DNA of 64,000 nt from positions 1 to 64,000 of the forward strand of contig NZ_BCXG01000020.1 in NCBI RefSeq assembly GCF_001894985.1, in the 5' to 3' direction. This stretch comes from Rhodococcus tukisamuensis NBRC 100609 (GTDB taxonomy: Bacteria; Actinomycetota; Actinomycetes; Mycobacteriales; Mycobacteriaceae). Below are positions 6,990 to 18,708 of this stretch, one piece after another (positions within the stretch are counted from its first letter, which is position 1; each line of letters opens with the position of its first letter). Both the position numbers and the translations under genes were made by a program. The notes beneath the pieces are model-generated. The model saw only the letters and a program-made list of their open reading frames with translations, did not search any database and was not told where the DNA came from.

Positions 6990-8501
6990 TCAGACTCCAG
7001 GGATTGTGCGCCGGTTGTGGGCCGGCCTCGGTCTTCGCAACGGGTCCACCCAGGCCGGTGGGGTGAACCAAGGAAATCCGTCTGATTCGATCTGCACGGC
7101 CCAGTGGTTCTTGTGGATGATGGTGTGGTGCTTCTTGCAGAGCAGCACCAGGTTTGCGAGCGCGGTGCGGCCGCCGTCGGACCAGTGGACGATATGGTGG
7201 GCGTCGGTCCAGGCAGCGGGGCGCCCGCAGCCGGGGAAGGCGCAGCCGCAGTCCCTGGCGACCAGCGCTTTCCGTAGTCGCGGGGAGATGATGCGGGTGG
7301 TGACGCCGACGTCGAGGGGGTTTCCGCCCCGGTCGACGAAGACCGGGGTGACCTGCGCGTCGCAGGAGATGCGTGCGGCGATGGCCGCGGAGATCGGTCC
7401 GGCCCAGGGCATGGCGGCGTGCCTGCCGCGGCGGTATCGACGGGGCGGTCTGGATCCGGAGTGGCTGGTGCAGCCGGTGTGCTGCTCGCAGTCCTCGCCC
7501 GCGGTGCGGTTCTCGCAGGTCCCGCAGGCGATGCCGTTGCCGTCAGGAAGCCGGGTGACGGGTCCGGTTGCGTTGTCGGAGTGGTAGTCCCAGCCGGTTC
7601 CGACCCATGCTCCGGTCGTCGGGGTGGGCGCCGTCGCGGACACCGCATCTCTCAAGGCGTCGAGGTCGATGGTGACGGTGACGTGGGGTCGTTCGCCGCC
7701 TTCCATCGGTCCGCGTGCCGCGTCGAGGTGTCCGCGGATGATCTGTTCGAGGGCGTCGGCGCGGCGTTTCGCGGCGGAGCGGGGGTCGCGGATGGGGTGG
7801 CCGTGCTCGTCGGTGGTCGGGTGCGGCTTCGACAGGCCCGACAACGCGGTCTGGAGGGCCTCGCCGGCTTCGGCGTCGAAGGTGCCCTTCACGAGTACCC
7901 GTCCACCGAGCGTTGTGCTGGCGAAGAACTCGTTGAGTTCGGGGTTCTCGCCGTCGGGCGGCACAGTCCCGTCAAGTTGCAGCAGCAGTTCCAACGCGCG
8001 GGCGCGTCGGCGCAGGGTGGTGACGTTCTCGAGGTGCGCGGCGATGAGGAGGTAGGCCTGGCAGTCGTCGGGTCTGCCGCTTTCGGGGTCGGGGTGGTCC
8101 CAGTCGGTCTCCACGGACTCGACGTCGGGTTGGTCGGCGGTGAGGTTGGTGAGTCGGGCGAGGAAGTTGACGATCACCTGGACGTGTCCGAGTTCGATCC
8201 GTCCGGCGTCGAGTGCGGTGGCCATCCTCGGGTGCAGGGGCAGTTCGCGGCCGAGTCGGACGATCCTGCCTGCCATCGCGGCGGTCATGTGGGTGGCGTC
8301 GGCGAGCCATGAGGCGGTGTCGGCGGCGCCGACGTGGGTGGGTAGGCACCTCTCGTCGGCTTCGTGGACCAGTCGGACGCGGAGGGCTTCGAGTTTCAGG
8401 ATCGCTTCCGACACGTCAGGCACTGCCGCCAGAAGCTCGGTTTCGTCGAGTCGCCATGCCTCGACCCGGGTGGGGTCGGTGAGCATGGCGTCGAGTTTCA
8501 T
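6990..8501 (-). CDS. DUF222 and HNH endonuclease protein (13E12 repeat family)
   Basis: 503 residues from ATG at 8501. Residues about 1-300 are the helical DUF222 region. Near the C-terminus is an HNH nuclease motif: the CAFPGCGRP zinc knuckle, then DAHHIVHWSDGG, ANLVLLC and KKHH. Such proteins are multicopy in mycolic-acid actinobacteria (the 13E12 family of Mycobacterium tuberculosis) and are thought to be mobile or selfish; their biological role is not settled. A TAGAAT hexamer ends 7 nt upstream of the ATG, suggesting a leaderless mRNA. The Pro/Ser-rich C-terminal end beyond the HNH motif is short. The reading frame appears intact and the HNH residues are all present. Confidence 0.9.
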   Translation of the reverse strand: MKLDAMLTDPTRVEAWRLDETELLAAVPDVSEAILKLEALRVRLVHEADERCLPTHVGAADTASWLADATHMTAAMAGRIVRLGRELPLHPRMATALDAGRIELGHVQVIVNFLARLTNLTADQPDVESVETDWDHPDPESGRPDDCQAYLLIAAHLENVTTLRRRARALELLLQLDGTVPPDGENPELNEFFASTTLGGRVLVKGTFDAEAGEALQTALSGLSKPHPTTDEHGHPIRDPRSAAKRRADALEQIIRGHLDAARGPMEGGERPHVTVTIDLDALRDAVSATAPTPTTGAWVGTGWDYHSDNATGPVTRLPDGNGIACGTCENRTAGEDCEQHTGCTSHSGSRPPRRYRRGRHAAMPWAGPISAAIAARISCDAQVTPVFVDRGGNPLDVGVTTRIISPRLRKALVARDCGCAFPGCGRPAAWTDAHHIVHWSDGGRTALANLVLLCKKHHTIIHKNHWAVQIESDGFPWFTPPAWVDPLRRPRPAHNRRTIPGV

Positions 8502-8508
8502 ACATCGA

Positions 8509-8514
8509 ATTCTA
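8509..8514 (-). promoter_or_regulatory. -10 element of a leaderless promoter for the HNH gene
   Basis: TAGAAT on the minus strand, ending 7 nt before the ATG at 8501. The start codon would coincide with the transcription start. Confidence 0.45.
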
Positions 8515-8593
8515 CTCGCACGCACATTCGATTTCTAGTGTATTTACGCTGGTCAAAAGGTGCGCGAATCGGAAATATTCCTGTTCGCGACGG

Positions 8594-9345
8594 TCAGTTC
8601 GCATGCGCCTCCTGCGCACGCCGAATCACGATGTTGCCGTAGCTTGTGTGCGCACTGAGCCGGAGCGTCTCGCCGTCGGACTCGGGACCGCCGACGGCCT
8701 CGAGGTCGTTGCGCACCCGGCCGAATGCTGCGCGCGTCGAGCAATGCCGTAGTGCCGGAACGGATGCCGATCTCGATCTCGCCGCGTGCAGTCTTGAGTG
8801 AAGTCGCGCCCCGGACGACCTCGCCGATTCGGACGTCGCCGTAGGAAGTCGCGGCTGTCACGTCGGCGAGCGCACTCTCGACCGTGACATCTCCCTTCGC
8901 CGTGCTAGCCCGCAGGTCGCCACCGGCGGTGCCGACCCGGATGTCGCCGTGGGAGTTCTTGACGACGGCACTGCCCGAGAGTTCGCCGAGGCGAACCCGA
9001 CCCGAACCGGAACTGAGCGTCGCGTCGCCGCCGACCCTGTCCACCACGATCGCGCCCATCCCACAGCTCACGTCGAGGGTGTCGACGCCCTCGAGTGAGA
9101 CGTCGCCTCGCCCCGTCTTCACACGGCACCGACCGAGCTCACCTACCGTGTCGAACTCAGCCGCGAAGCCGACCGCCTCGACGTTCGATCCGACGGGCAG
9201 ATCGATCGGCCAGGCCTGTGTCCACCACGTGCTGTCGGCCGAGCGTCCGACGGAGTCGACAGCTTCCTTGCCCCAGTCGGGCTCCTTCGTCTGTCCGGTC
9301 GCTGCTCCGGAGCGCCGATTCGACTGCGTGACCGCCCGGTGGTGA
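8594..9345 (-). pseudogene. DUF4097-family beta-strand repeat protein, frameshifted
   Basis: The minus strand encodes the short repeating beta-strand pattern of DUF4097 proteins (units such as GRGDVSLEGV, GSGRVRLGEL, SHGDIRVG, AKGDVTVE and SYGDVRIG). The frame breaks near 8725-8732 after ALLDAR. The family C-terminus continues in another frame as AFGRVRNDLEAVGG, then SYGNIVIRRA, ending in TGA at 8594-8596. The usual N-terminal part of the family and a credible start codon are also missing before glgX. The gene therefore seems both truncated and frameshifted, unless the base at the break is a sequencing error. DUF4097 proteins are putative adhesins; the cellular role is unknown. Confidence 0.7.
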
Positions 9346-9374
9346 CGATGTGCGCGCCGGTGAACGGCGGCCGT

Positions 9375-9380
9375 TAGGGT
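9375..9380 (+). promoter_or_regulatory. -10 element of a leaderless glgX promoter
   Basis: TAGGGT ends exactly 6 nt before the ATG of glgX, and no Shine-Dalgarno is present. This is the arrangement expected for a leaderless transcript in mycolic-acid actinobacteria. Confidence 0.5.
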
Positions 9381-9386
9381 CGAGAG

Positions 9387-11503
<2,117 letters not shown>

Positions 11504-11507
<4 letters not shown>

Positions 11508-13852
11508 GCGTGCGGCCGGTCACCTCGACCTACCGGCTCCAACTGCGACCGGACAGCTTCACCCTCGACGACGCGCGCAAGTTGGTGGGCTACTTCGACG
11601 ATCTCGGCGTCTCACATCTCTACCTGTCCCCCGTCCTCACCGCCGTCGCGGGCTCCACACACGGGTACGACGTCGTCGACCCCACCTCGGTGTCCGCCGC
11701 GCTCGGCGGGCGCGGCGCGCTCGAGGCACTCTCCGCCGCCGTCCGGGCCCGCGGCATGGGCCTGGTCGTCGACATCGTCCCCAATCACATGGGCGTCGGC
11801 CACCCGCGGCAGAACGCCTGGTGGTGGGACGTGCTGCGGCACGGGCGGGCGTCCCGGTACGCGCACTACTTCGACATCGACTGGGACGCAGGCGAGGGCC
11901 GGCTGGTGCTGCCGGTGCTCGGCGGCGAGGACGAACTCGACGGCGCCACGGTCGAATGGTCCGGCCCGGAGCCGCTGCTGGCCGTCAGCGGGCAGCGCTT
12001 CCCGGTCGCCGACGGCACCGACGCGGGCACCGGCAGGCAGGTGCACGACCGCCAGCACTACCGCCTGGTCGACTGGCGGTCCGGCCGCTGCGGATACCGC
12101 CGGTTCTTCACCGTCAGCGAACTGGCCGCGGTGCGCCAGGAGGACCCGGAGGTCTTCGAGGCCACCCACGCCGAAATCCGGTCGTGGGTGGCGGACGACC
12201 TGATCGACGGCTTGCGGGTCGACCACCCGGACGGCCTCACCGATCCGGTCGGCTATCTCGCGCGGTTGCGCGCCCTGCTCGGGCCCGACCGGTACCTGGT
12301 GGTGGAGAAGATCCTCGGCCCGGCCGAAACCCTGGACCCGACGCTCCCGGTCGACGGGACCACCGGCTACGACGCGCTGCGCGAGCTCGGCGGCGTGTTC
12401 GTCGACCCCCGCGGCGAGTCGGGACTGACCGCATTGACCCTCGCCCGCACCGGGCAGGCCGGCGACGCCTCCTGGCTGCACGCACAGGAGCGGGCACTGA
12501 AGCGGGAGGTGCTCGGCACCGCGCTGCGCGCCGAGGTCGGCCGGCTCCTGCGGGTCCTCGGCGCCGGGCCGACGGACACGACGGTGACCGAATCACTCGT
12601 CGAACTTGTTGCGGCGGTTCCGGTCTACCGAGCCGACTACCCGGGCTCGTCCGGAATGCTGGGGCGGGTGGTCGCCGAGGTCGCCCGGGCGCGCCCCGAA
12701 CTCGCCCCCGCCCTCGACCGGATCTGCGGCGACCTGCTGCGCTCCACCGAAGCCGCCGGCAGGTTCGCCCAACTGTGCGGCGCGGCAACGGCGAAGGCCG
12801 TCGAGGACCGTCTGTTCTACCGCGCCGCCCGCCTGGTGTCACTGCAGGAGGTCGGCGGCGACCCGGCCCGCTTCGCGGTCTCGACGGCCGAGTTCCACCT
12901 GGCGCAGGCCGAGCGGGCCCGGCGGTGGCCCGCGGCCATGACCACCCTGTCCACCCACGACACCAAGCGCGGCGAGGACGTGCGCGCCCGGATCGGGGTG
13001 CTCTCGCAGGTTCCGCAGCTGTGGGCGCGGTGCGTCGCGGACTGGGAGGGCCGCGTACCCAGCCCCGAGGGCGCCGGGCTCTTCCTGTGGCAGAACCTCT
13101 TCGGCGTGTGGCCGGAGGACGGTGCGGTCACGACGGGCCTGCGGACCCGGATCCACGGCTACGCCGAGAAGGCGCTGCGGGAGGCCGCCGTGAACACCGC
13201 GTGGGACCGCGTCGACGAGCACTACGAGCGACGGGTGCACGCCTGGCTCGAGCGGGTCTTCGACGGCCCCGTCGCGAACTCGATGAGCGTGCTGGTCCGC
13301 GAACTGGCCGTCCACGGCCGCGCCGACGCCCTGGGGCAGAAACTGTTGCAGCTGTGCGGTCCCGGTGTCCCCGACGTGTACCAGGGCTCCGAGTTCCACG
13401 ACGACTCCCTGGTCGATCCCGACAACCGGCGGCCGGTGGACTACGTGGCTCGGGTTCGGGCGGCCGGCGGGCTCGCGGCCACGCCGCCCGGCGGCGTGAG
13501 CTGGTCCGACGTCGGAGCCGACCAGACCAAGCTGTGGGTGACCCGGACCGCCCTGCGCCTGCGCCGCGAACGCCCGGACAGCTTCGTCGGCGGCGACTAC
13601 CACCCGGCACGTGCGGCGGGGCCGCTCGCCGGACACCTCGTCGGGTTCACCCGCGGGGCACCGGGTCTGGCGCCCGACGTGCTCGTGCTGGCCACCCGGC
13701 ACGGCGCCACCCGGCAGAGTTCCGGCTGGCGTGGGACCACCGTCGCGCTGCCGCCGGGAACCTGGGTGGACCGGCTCACCGAGGTCCCCTACAGCGGGAG
13801 CCTGTCGGCGGCCGACCTGGACCTCCCGGTGGCCCTGCTGGTTCGCGACTGA
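11504..13852 (+). CDS. treY: maltooligosyl trehalose synthase
   Basis: 782 residues. It isomerises the reducing-end glucose of maltodextrins to a trehalose linkage. The ATG at 11504 overlaps the glgX stop; the product then begins VRPVTSTYRLQL, as in the family. GH13 regions are visible: VVDIVPNH near 87, GLRVDHPDG near 236 (nucleophile), VVEKIL near 266 (acid) and STHDTKRGEDVRAR near 483, the last being typical of TreY. The next enzyme, TreZ, is encoded 4.9 kb downstream instead of directly after it. Confidence 0.96.
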
Positions 13853-13962
13853 CCACCGATCCGGACAACTGTCCACCCAGCGAGAACGCCCGTCGCCCGC
13901 ACCCCGCCGTTCGGTAACTTGGGTCACACCTAACGGACACGAGCTGCACGGAGGCACAAACT

Positions 13963-14778
13963 ATGGCATCGAACGACAGGTTCGAGGGCAAGGTCGCATT
14001 CATCACCGGCGCGGCGCGCGGTCAGGGCCGGGCCGAGGCGGTCAAGTTCGCCTCGGAGGGCGCGGACATCATCGCCCTCGACGTGTGTAAGAAGCTCGAC
14101 TCCACCGCCTACGAGGGCGCCACCGAGGAAGACCTGGCCGAGACGGTCCGCCTGGTCGAGGAGCAGGGCCGCAAGATCGTCGCCACCAAGGCCGACGTGC
14201 GCGACTTCGACGCCGTCTCCGCCGCACTCGACGCCGGCGTCGAGGCCTTCGGCCGGCTCGACTACGTGGTCGCGAACGCGGGCATCTGCTCGGCCAACCT
14301 GTCCTGGGAGATCACCCCGGAGCAGTGGCGCGAGACCATCGACGTCAACCTGACCGGCGTCTTCTTCACCTGCAAGGCCGCCATCCCGAAGCTGATCGAG
14401 CAGGGCGAGGGCGGGTCCATCGTCATCACCAGCTCGGTCTCCGCACTCACCGGCGCGTCGTTCTTCGGTCACTACGTGGCCAGCAAGGCCGGTGTCGCCG
14501 GCCTGACCCGGACCATGGCCAACGAGCTGGGCATGCACAAGATCCGCGTCAACAGCGTGCACCCCTACGGCGTCAACACCGGCATGATCATGACCGACGT
14601 GGTCCCGCTGATGGGCCAGTTCGCCGACACCCTCGCGCCCACGTTCATGGCGTCGCTGCCCTACGGCTTCAGCGAGCCCGAGGACGTCGCGAACGTGGTC
14701 GCCTTCCTGTCCTCCGACGAGGCGCACCACATCACCGGCATCAACATGCCGATCGACCTGGGCAACGCCGCGCGCTGA
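13963..14778 (+). CDS. mycofactocin-type SDR-family oxidoreductase
   Basis: 271 residues, with GGAGG before the ATG. Classical short-chain dehydrogenase: TGAARGQGR cofactor loop near 16-24, NAG near 105, catalytic Y171 and K175 in YVASK. The GARGQGR loop, the insertion after IIALDVC (the DSTAYEGATEEDL segment) and the 271-residue length match the mycofactocin-coupled (carveol dehydrogenase-like) subgroup, whose NAD is held tightly and regenerated through mycofactocin. The alcohol substrate is not predictable. No mycofactocin biosynthesis genes occur in this window. It has no overlap with treY (110 bp gap) and ends at a strong terminator. Confidence 0.85.
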   Translation: MASNDRFEGKVAFITGAARGQGRAEAVKFASEGADIIALDVCKKLDSTAYEGATEEDLAETVRLVEEQGRKIVATKADVRDFDAVSAALDAGVEAFGRLDYVVANAGICSANLSWEITPEQWRETIDVNLTGVFFTCKAAIPKLIEQGEGGSIVITSSVSALTGASFFGHYVASKAGVAGLTRTMANELGMHKIRVNSVHPYGVNTGMIMTDVVPLMGQFADTLAPTFMASLPYGFSEPEDVANVVAFLSSDEAHHITGINMPIDLGNAAR

Positions 14779-14795
14779 CCCCAGTCGTCACGACG

Positions 14796-14828
14796 GCGGG
14801 CGCACACCGGCTTCCGGTGTGCGCCCGC
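14796..14828. terminator. bidirectional hairpin terminator
   Basis: Perfect 15-bp stem (14796-14810 with 14814-14828), a 3-nt loop and a TCGTTTT run on the plus side. It sits between the convergent SDR and DUF4203 genes and can serve both. Confidence 0.85.
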
Positions 14829-14868
14829 AGTCGTTTTGGATTCGACGGTTCAGTCGACGTCGGGATGC

Positions 14869-15474
14869 TCAGCGCTGACTGTTCACGTGCCCGGCTCGCC
14901 AATCGCGATTCGTGGTCTCGATCCCGAGTTTCTCCGCGAAGAGACGGCGTTGGACTGCCCATCCCGCGACGCTGAGCGCGATCCATGCCGTGGTTGCCAG
15001 GACCTGCTGCCAAGCCGTGGTAGGGCTGCGAAAGAAGTCGAGGAAGCCGACGGTCCGGCCCACGCCGTTGAGAATCATGCTCGCGCCTCCGATCGAGGTG
15101 AGCCACAGGAGCGCTCGGGCGCGATACTTGTCGGCGAGGAAGGCGGCCGTGACCGTGACGGCGAGTACGACGATCGCGCTCAGCGCCCAGTCGTTGTCAC
15201 CGGGCTGGACAACGTCGGCAACGCGGGCCCCGGCCATCGCGCCCGCCAGGCCACCGATGAAGTAGGCGGAGAACTTGAAGACCAGGGACGTGACAACCCA
15301 CGCGGTGACGGCTCCGACGAGTGCGAAGAGAAACAACGCGGACACGGACGCGTCGAACAGGTCCGCAACCAGCCAACCGAGCCCGAATCCCGTGGCCAGC
15401 ACGGCCAGATGCAACGAACGGATGCCGTAGAAACAGAGCAGGGCACCGACCAGGAGGATCACGATCCCATTCAT
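14869..15474 (-). CDS. DUF4203-like multi-pass membrane protein
   Basis: 201 residues, ATG at 15474 with GAGGAG upstream. About seven hydrophobic segments in alternation (for example IVILLVGALLCFYGIR, LFLFALVGAVTAWVV, ALSAIVVLAVTVTAAFLA) and a basic C-terminal tail (RRLFAEKLGIE). It resembles the DUF4203/TMEM198-like family. No catalytic motif is seen and the function is unknown. It is monocistronic: the upstream 231 bp hold no gene I can support and the downstream end faces the shared terminator. Confidence 0.8.
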   Translation of the reverse strand: MNGIVILLVGALLCFYGIRSLHLAVLATGFGLGWLVADLFDASVSALFLFALVGAVTAWVVTSLVFKFSAYFIGGLAGAMAGARVADVVQPGDNDWALSAIVVLAVTVTAAFLADKYRARALLWLTSIGGASMILNGVGRTVGFLDFFRSPTTAWQQVLATTAWIALSVAGWAVQRRLFAEKLGIETTNRDWRAGHVNSQR

Positions 15475-15705
15475 GTGCGCTCCTCGGTCGACCAATCCGC
15501 GGGCAACATGCCCTCACGCAACTTGCAGATCGAGCGTCCCGCTCGCCTCACCTGGGCCGGGTGAAGCTACCTCCCTGTGCCAACACTTCGATGACGGCAA
15601 GGTACGTCATCAGTTCTGCCACAACGACTGTGACCGCTCGGTGAGGGTGACGAATCACCCGCCTCAGGTGAGGTGGGTGAGCGCCGGGCGCCGCAGCATG
15701 GCGGC

Positions 15706-17598
15706 ATGGTCATGACGTCGAAGCCTGCATCCGAGTCCATCGTCCGACAGCAGAAGGAACTGCTCGAGAGTCTGCCCTTCGCCGACACCCAGGATTTCGA
15801 CGATGCCACCCGCGGTCTTGTCGGCCGCCGGTCACCGAACGCGGTGACGGCCGAGGACGGAACGGTCCTCTGGGACAACGACACCTACGCCTTCCTCGAG
15901 GGCGAGGCCCCCGACAGCGTGAACCCGAGCCTGTGGCGGCAGTCCAAGCTCAACGCGATCGACGGACTGTTCGAGGTGGTCCCGGGCATCTACCAGGTGC
16001 GCGGCATGGACCTGTCGAACACCTCCTTCATCGAGGGCGACGAGGGAGTGGTCGTCGTCGACACCCTGCTCTGCGAGGAGACCGGCCGCGCGGCTCTCGA
16101 GCTGTATCGCGAGCATCGCGGCGACCGGCCCGTGAAGGCGATCGTGTACACCCATTCGCACGTCGACCACTTCGGCGGCGTGCGGGGCTTCGTGTCGCAG
16201 GAGGAGGTGGACGCCGGCCAGGTGAAGATCTTCGCCCCGGAGGGATTCACCGAGCACGCTGTCTCCGAGAACGTGTTCGCGGGGACAGCGATGGGCCGCC
16301 GGGCGGGCTACATGTACGGCGCCGCGCTCGCCCGCGGTCCGCAGGGGCAGGTCGGCGCCGGTCTGGGGCAGACGACGTCGACCGGCACCGTCACCCTCAT
16401 CCCCCCGACCGACATCATCACCACGACGGGTCAGGAGGTGACGGTCGACGGCGTCCGGATGGTCTTCCAGATGGCGCCGGACACCGAGGCCCCGTCGGAG
16501 ATGCTCCTCTACTTCCCGGACTTCAAGGCGCTGTGCGCGGCCGAGGACGCCACGCACAACTTCCACAACCTGCTGACCCTGCGTGGCGCAGTCGTCCGGG
16601 ACCCGCACGGCTGGGCGGGCTACCTCACCGAGACCATCGACCTGTTCGGCAGTGACGTCGAGGTCGTGTTCGCCTCGCACCACTGGCCGACCTGGGACAA
16701 CAAGCGGGTGGTCGACTTCCTCTCCACCCAGCGCGACCTGTACGCCTACGTGCACGACCAGACACTGCGGATGATCAACAAGGGACTCACCGGCCCCGAG
16801 ATCGCCGAACAGATCCAGCTGCCGGCTTCGCTCGAGAACGCGTGGAGCGCACGTGGCTACTACGGTTCGGTCAGCCACAACGTCAAGGCGATCTACCAGC
16901 GCTACCTCGGCTGGTTCGACGGCAACCCGGCGAGCCTGTGGGAGCACACCCCCGTCGAGCAGTCCAAGCGGTACGTCGAGTTCATGGGCGGCGCCGACGC
17001 GGTGGTCACGAAGGCGCGGGAGTCGTTCGCCGCCGGGGACTACCGCTGGGTGGCCCAGGTGCTCAATCACGTGATCTTCACACAGCCGGACCACCCGCAG
17101 GCCCGGGAGCTGTTGGCCGACACCTACGAGCAGCTCGGCTACGGCGCGGAGAACGGCACCTGGCGCAGCTGGTACCTGTCCGCGGTGACCGAGCTCCGGG
17201 AGGGGCAGTTCGGCACGCCGACCGAGGCCGCCGCACCCGACGTCATCGCTCAGCTGACCCCGGACATGCTCTTCGACGCCATCGCCATCCAGGTCGACGG
17301 GCCCAAGGCGTGGGACGAGAAGCTGTCGATCGACGTCGTCCTCACCGACTCCGACGAGCGGTACCGCCTGCGGCTGGCCAACGGCGTGCTCACCTACAGC
17401 GGTCGGCCTCAGCAGGGCAAGGCGGACGCGACCCTCACCACGACGCGAAAGGCACTACCCGCTATCGCGTTGGGCGAACTGTCGGCGGAAAGACTCGCCC
17501 AGGCCGGCATCGAACTTGATGGTGACGCAACCGTTCTCGCTCGACTCGGCGCCGTTCTCGACCCGGGTGACAAGAACTTCGCAATCGTCACGCCGTAG
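15706..17598 (+). CDS. alkyl/aryl-sulfatase-like metallo-beta-lactamase-fold hydrolase (SdsA1-like)
   Basis: 630 residues from ATG at 15706; a GTG at 15673 is an alternative but the family similarity starts near KPASESIVRQQ. Residues about 100-330 form an MBL fold with THSHVDH (H150, H152, D154, H155) binding two zinc ions, and AEDATHN as a later ligand region. An alkyl-sulfatase dimerisation domain follows, then an SCP2-like C-terminal domain (about 520-630). Relatives release sulfate from alkyl sulfates such as dodecyl sulfate. Here no Sec signal peptide is seen, so it is probably cytoplasmic, unlike secreted SdsA1. It ends convergent with the dehydratase pair at a shared hairpin. Confidence 0.9.
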   Translation: MVMTSKPASESIVRQQKELLESLPFADTQDFDDATRGLVGRRSPNAVTAEDGTVLWDNDTYAFLEGEAPDSVNPSLWRQSKLNAIDGLFEVVPGIYQVRGMDLSNTSFIEGDEGVVVVDTLLCEETGRAALELYREHRGDRPVKAIVYTHSHVDHFGGVRGFVSQEEVDAGQVKIFAPEGFTEHAVSENVFAGTAMGRRAGYMYGAALARGPQGQVGAGLGQTTSTGTVTLIPPTDIITTTGQEVTVDGVRMVFQMAPDTEAPSEMLLYFPDFKALCAAEDATHNFHNLLTLRGAVVRDPHGWAGYLTETIDLFGSDVEVVFASHHWPTWDNKRVVDFLSTQRDLYAYVHDQTLRMINKGLTGPEIAEQIQLPASLENAWSARGYYGSVSHNVKAIYQRYLGWFDGNPASLWEHTPVEQSKRYVEFMGGADAVVTKARESFAAGDYRWVAQVLNHVIFTQPDHPQARELLADTYEQLGYGAENGTWRSWYLSAVTELREGQFGTPTEAAAPDVIAQLTPDMLFDAIAIQVDGPKAWDEKLSIDVVLTDSDERYRLRLANGVLTYSGRPQQGKADATLTTTRKALPAIALGELSAERLAQAGIELDGDATVLARLGAVLDPGDKNFAIVTP

Positions 17599-17616
17599 CA
17601 GATCACGGGCAAGACC

Positions 17617-17660
17617 GAGCCGGGATGCGGCGTCCGCCAGGACGTCGCACCCCCCGGCTC
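17617..17660. terminator. bidirectional hairpin
   Basis: Outer stem GAGCCGGG (17617-17624) with CCCGGCTC (17653-17660), and an inner 9-bp stem with one mismatch. It lies between the convergent sulfatase-like and HadB-like genes. Confidence 0.7.
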
Positions 17661-17666
17661 AAATGC

Positions 17667-18095
17667 CTATCCGTCGAGCGCGACGAGCACCTGGGTCTTG
17701 CCCAGCACGGTCTGTCCCGCACAGGTCACGGAGAGGTCGATCCGGGCGGTGCCGGCCTCGGGGTCGACGCGTCCGACCTTGGCGCTGATCTCGATGTTCG
17801 CGCCGGTCTTCGGGTCCACGACGACGGGGCGGGTGAACCGGGTCTCGTAGCTGACGATCCGCGCCGAGTCGCCGAGCCAGTCGACCACGCACTGCAGCCC
17901 CAGCCCGGTGGTGAGCATGCCGTGCGCGAGCACGCCGGGCAGTCCGGCCTCCGCGGCGATGTCGTCGCGGTAGTGGATCGGGTTGAAGTCGCCCGACGCG
18001 CCCGCGTACCGCACCAGGGTGTCCCGGGTCAGTGTGTGGGCGGCCTTCGCGACGACGTCGCCGGGGGTGAGCGTGCCGAGAGTCGGGGCGGTCAT
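17667..18095 (-). CDS. MaoC-like (R)-hydratase, HadB-like subunit
   Basis: 142 residues, the same length as HadB of M. tuberculosis. It has the hot-dog hydratase motif GDFNPIH with D36 and H41 at the same positions as the catalytic pair of HadB, followed by LPGVLAHGML. HadB is the catalytic partner in (3R)-hydroxyacyl-ACP dehydratase of mycolate FAS-II. The start ATG overlaps the stop of the HadA-like gene (ATGA). This pair is not in the usual rpmG-secE-nusG neighbourhood, so it may be a paralogue acting on another acyl-ACP or acyl-CoA. Confidence 0.85.
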   Translation of the reverse strand: MTAPTLGTLTPGDVVAKAAHTLTRDTLVRYAGASGDFNPIHYRDDIAAEAGLPGVLAHGMLTTGLGLQCVVDWLGDSARIVSYETRFTRPVVVDPKTGANIEISAKVGRVDPEAGTARIDLSVTCAGQTVLGKTQVLVALDG

Positions 18096-18541
18096 GCGTC
18101 GTCTCCTCGGGTGAGAATGGTGGAGGTGATGGTCGCGACGTGGCCGCCCGCGCTGTCGCGGATGTCGCTGTCGATACCGAGGATCGCGTTGCCGGCCCGC
18201 TCGGTGACCGAGGTGATGGTCAGCACGGCGGTGAGCTCGTCCCCCGCCACGATCGGCCGGCTGAAGACCGCCTTCTCGGTGGCGTGCACCACGCGGGTGG
18301 GATCCAGCCCGGTGTTGGGCGCCGCGACCAGCTGGGCCAGGGCCCGCTCCTGGATCACCACGGTGAACGTCGGCGGCGCGACGAGGTCGGCGTGGCCGGC
18401 GGCGCGGGCCGCGTCGACGTCGACGTTGGTCGGGCTGGTGGCGGAGACCGCGCGGGCGAACTCGCGGATCTTCTCCCGGCCGACGAGGTACGGGGCGGTC
18501 GCCGGGAAGACGCGACCCTGCAGGTTTGGATTCAGTGGCAC
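18092..18541 (-). CDS. MaoC-N/FAS1-type dehydratase, HadA/HadC-like subunit
   Basis: 149 residues if it begins at the GTG at 18541 (PLNPNLQGRVFPATAPYLVGREKIREFARAV), which matches where the family normally starts; longer starts up to 18619 are open but give Arg/Pro-rich N-termini. The PIVAGDEL motif and the N-terminal hot-dog fold (MaoC_dehydrat_N) are recognisable. The catalytic D/H pair is absent, as expected for the substrate-binding subunit that partners a HadB-type protein. It is the first gene of a two-gene operon coupled by ATGA. Confidence 0.82.
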   Translation of the reverse strand: MPLNPNLQGRVFPATAPYLVGREKIREFARAVSATSPTNVDVDAARAAGHADLVAPPTFTVVIQERALAQLVAAPNTGLDPTRVVHATEKAVFSRPIVAGDELTAVLTITSVTERAGNAILGIDSDIRDSAGGHVATITSTILTRGDDA

Positions 18542-18708
18542 CCGCGACACCCTACCGACCGTCCAGTCGCCGACCGGCCGTTCCGGCGGATTGCCCGGGC
18601 GACGGACCGGCGTCGACACCCTGTCGCGACGCGATCGTCACGGTGCCGAGGCGACGCACGCGAGCTCCCAGCCCGGCACCCGCACCACGCGTCAGGCATG
18701 CTGGGGAC

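Noticed and set aside
18526-18708. N-terminal extension of treZ
   Set aside because: Pro/Arg-rich and antisense to the HadA-like gene; the TreZ fold begins just after the ATG at 18709.
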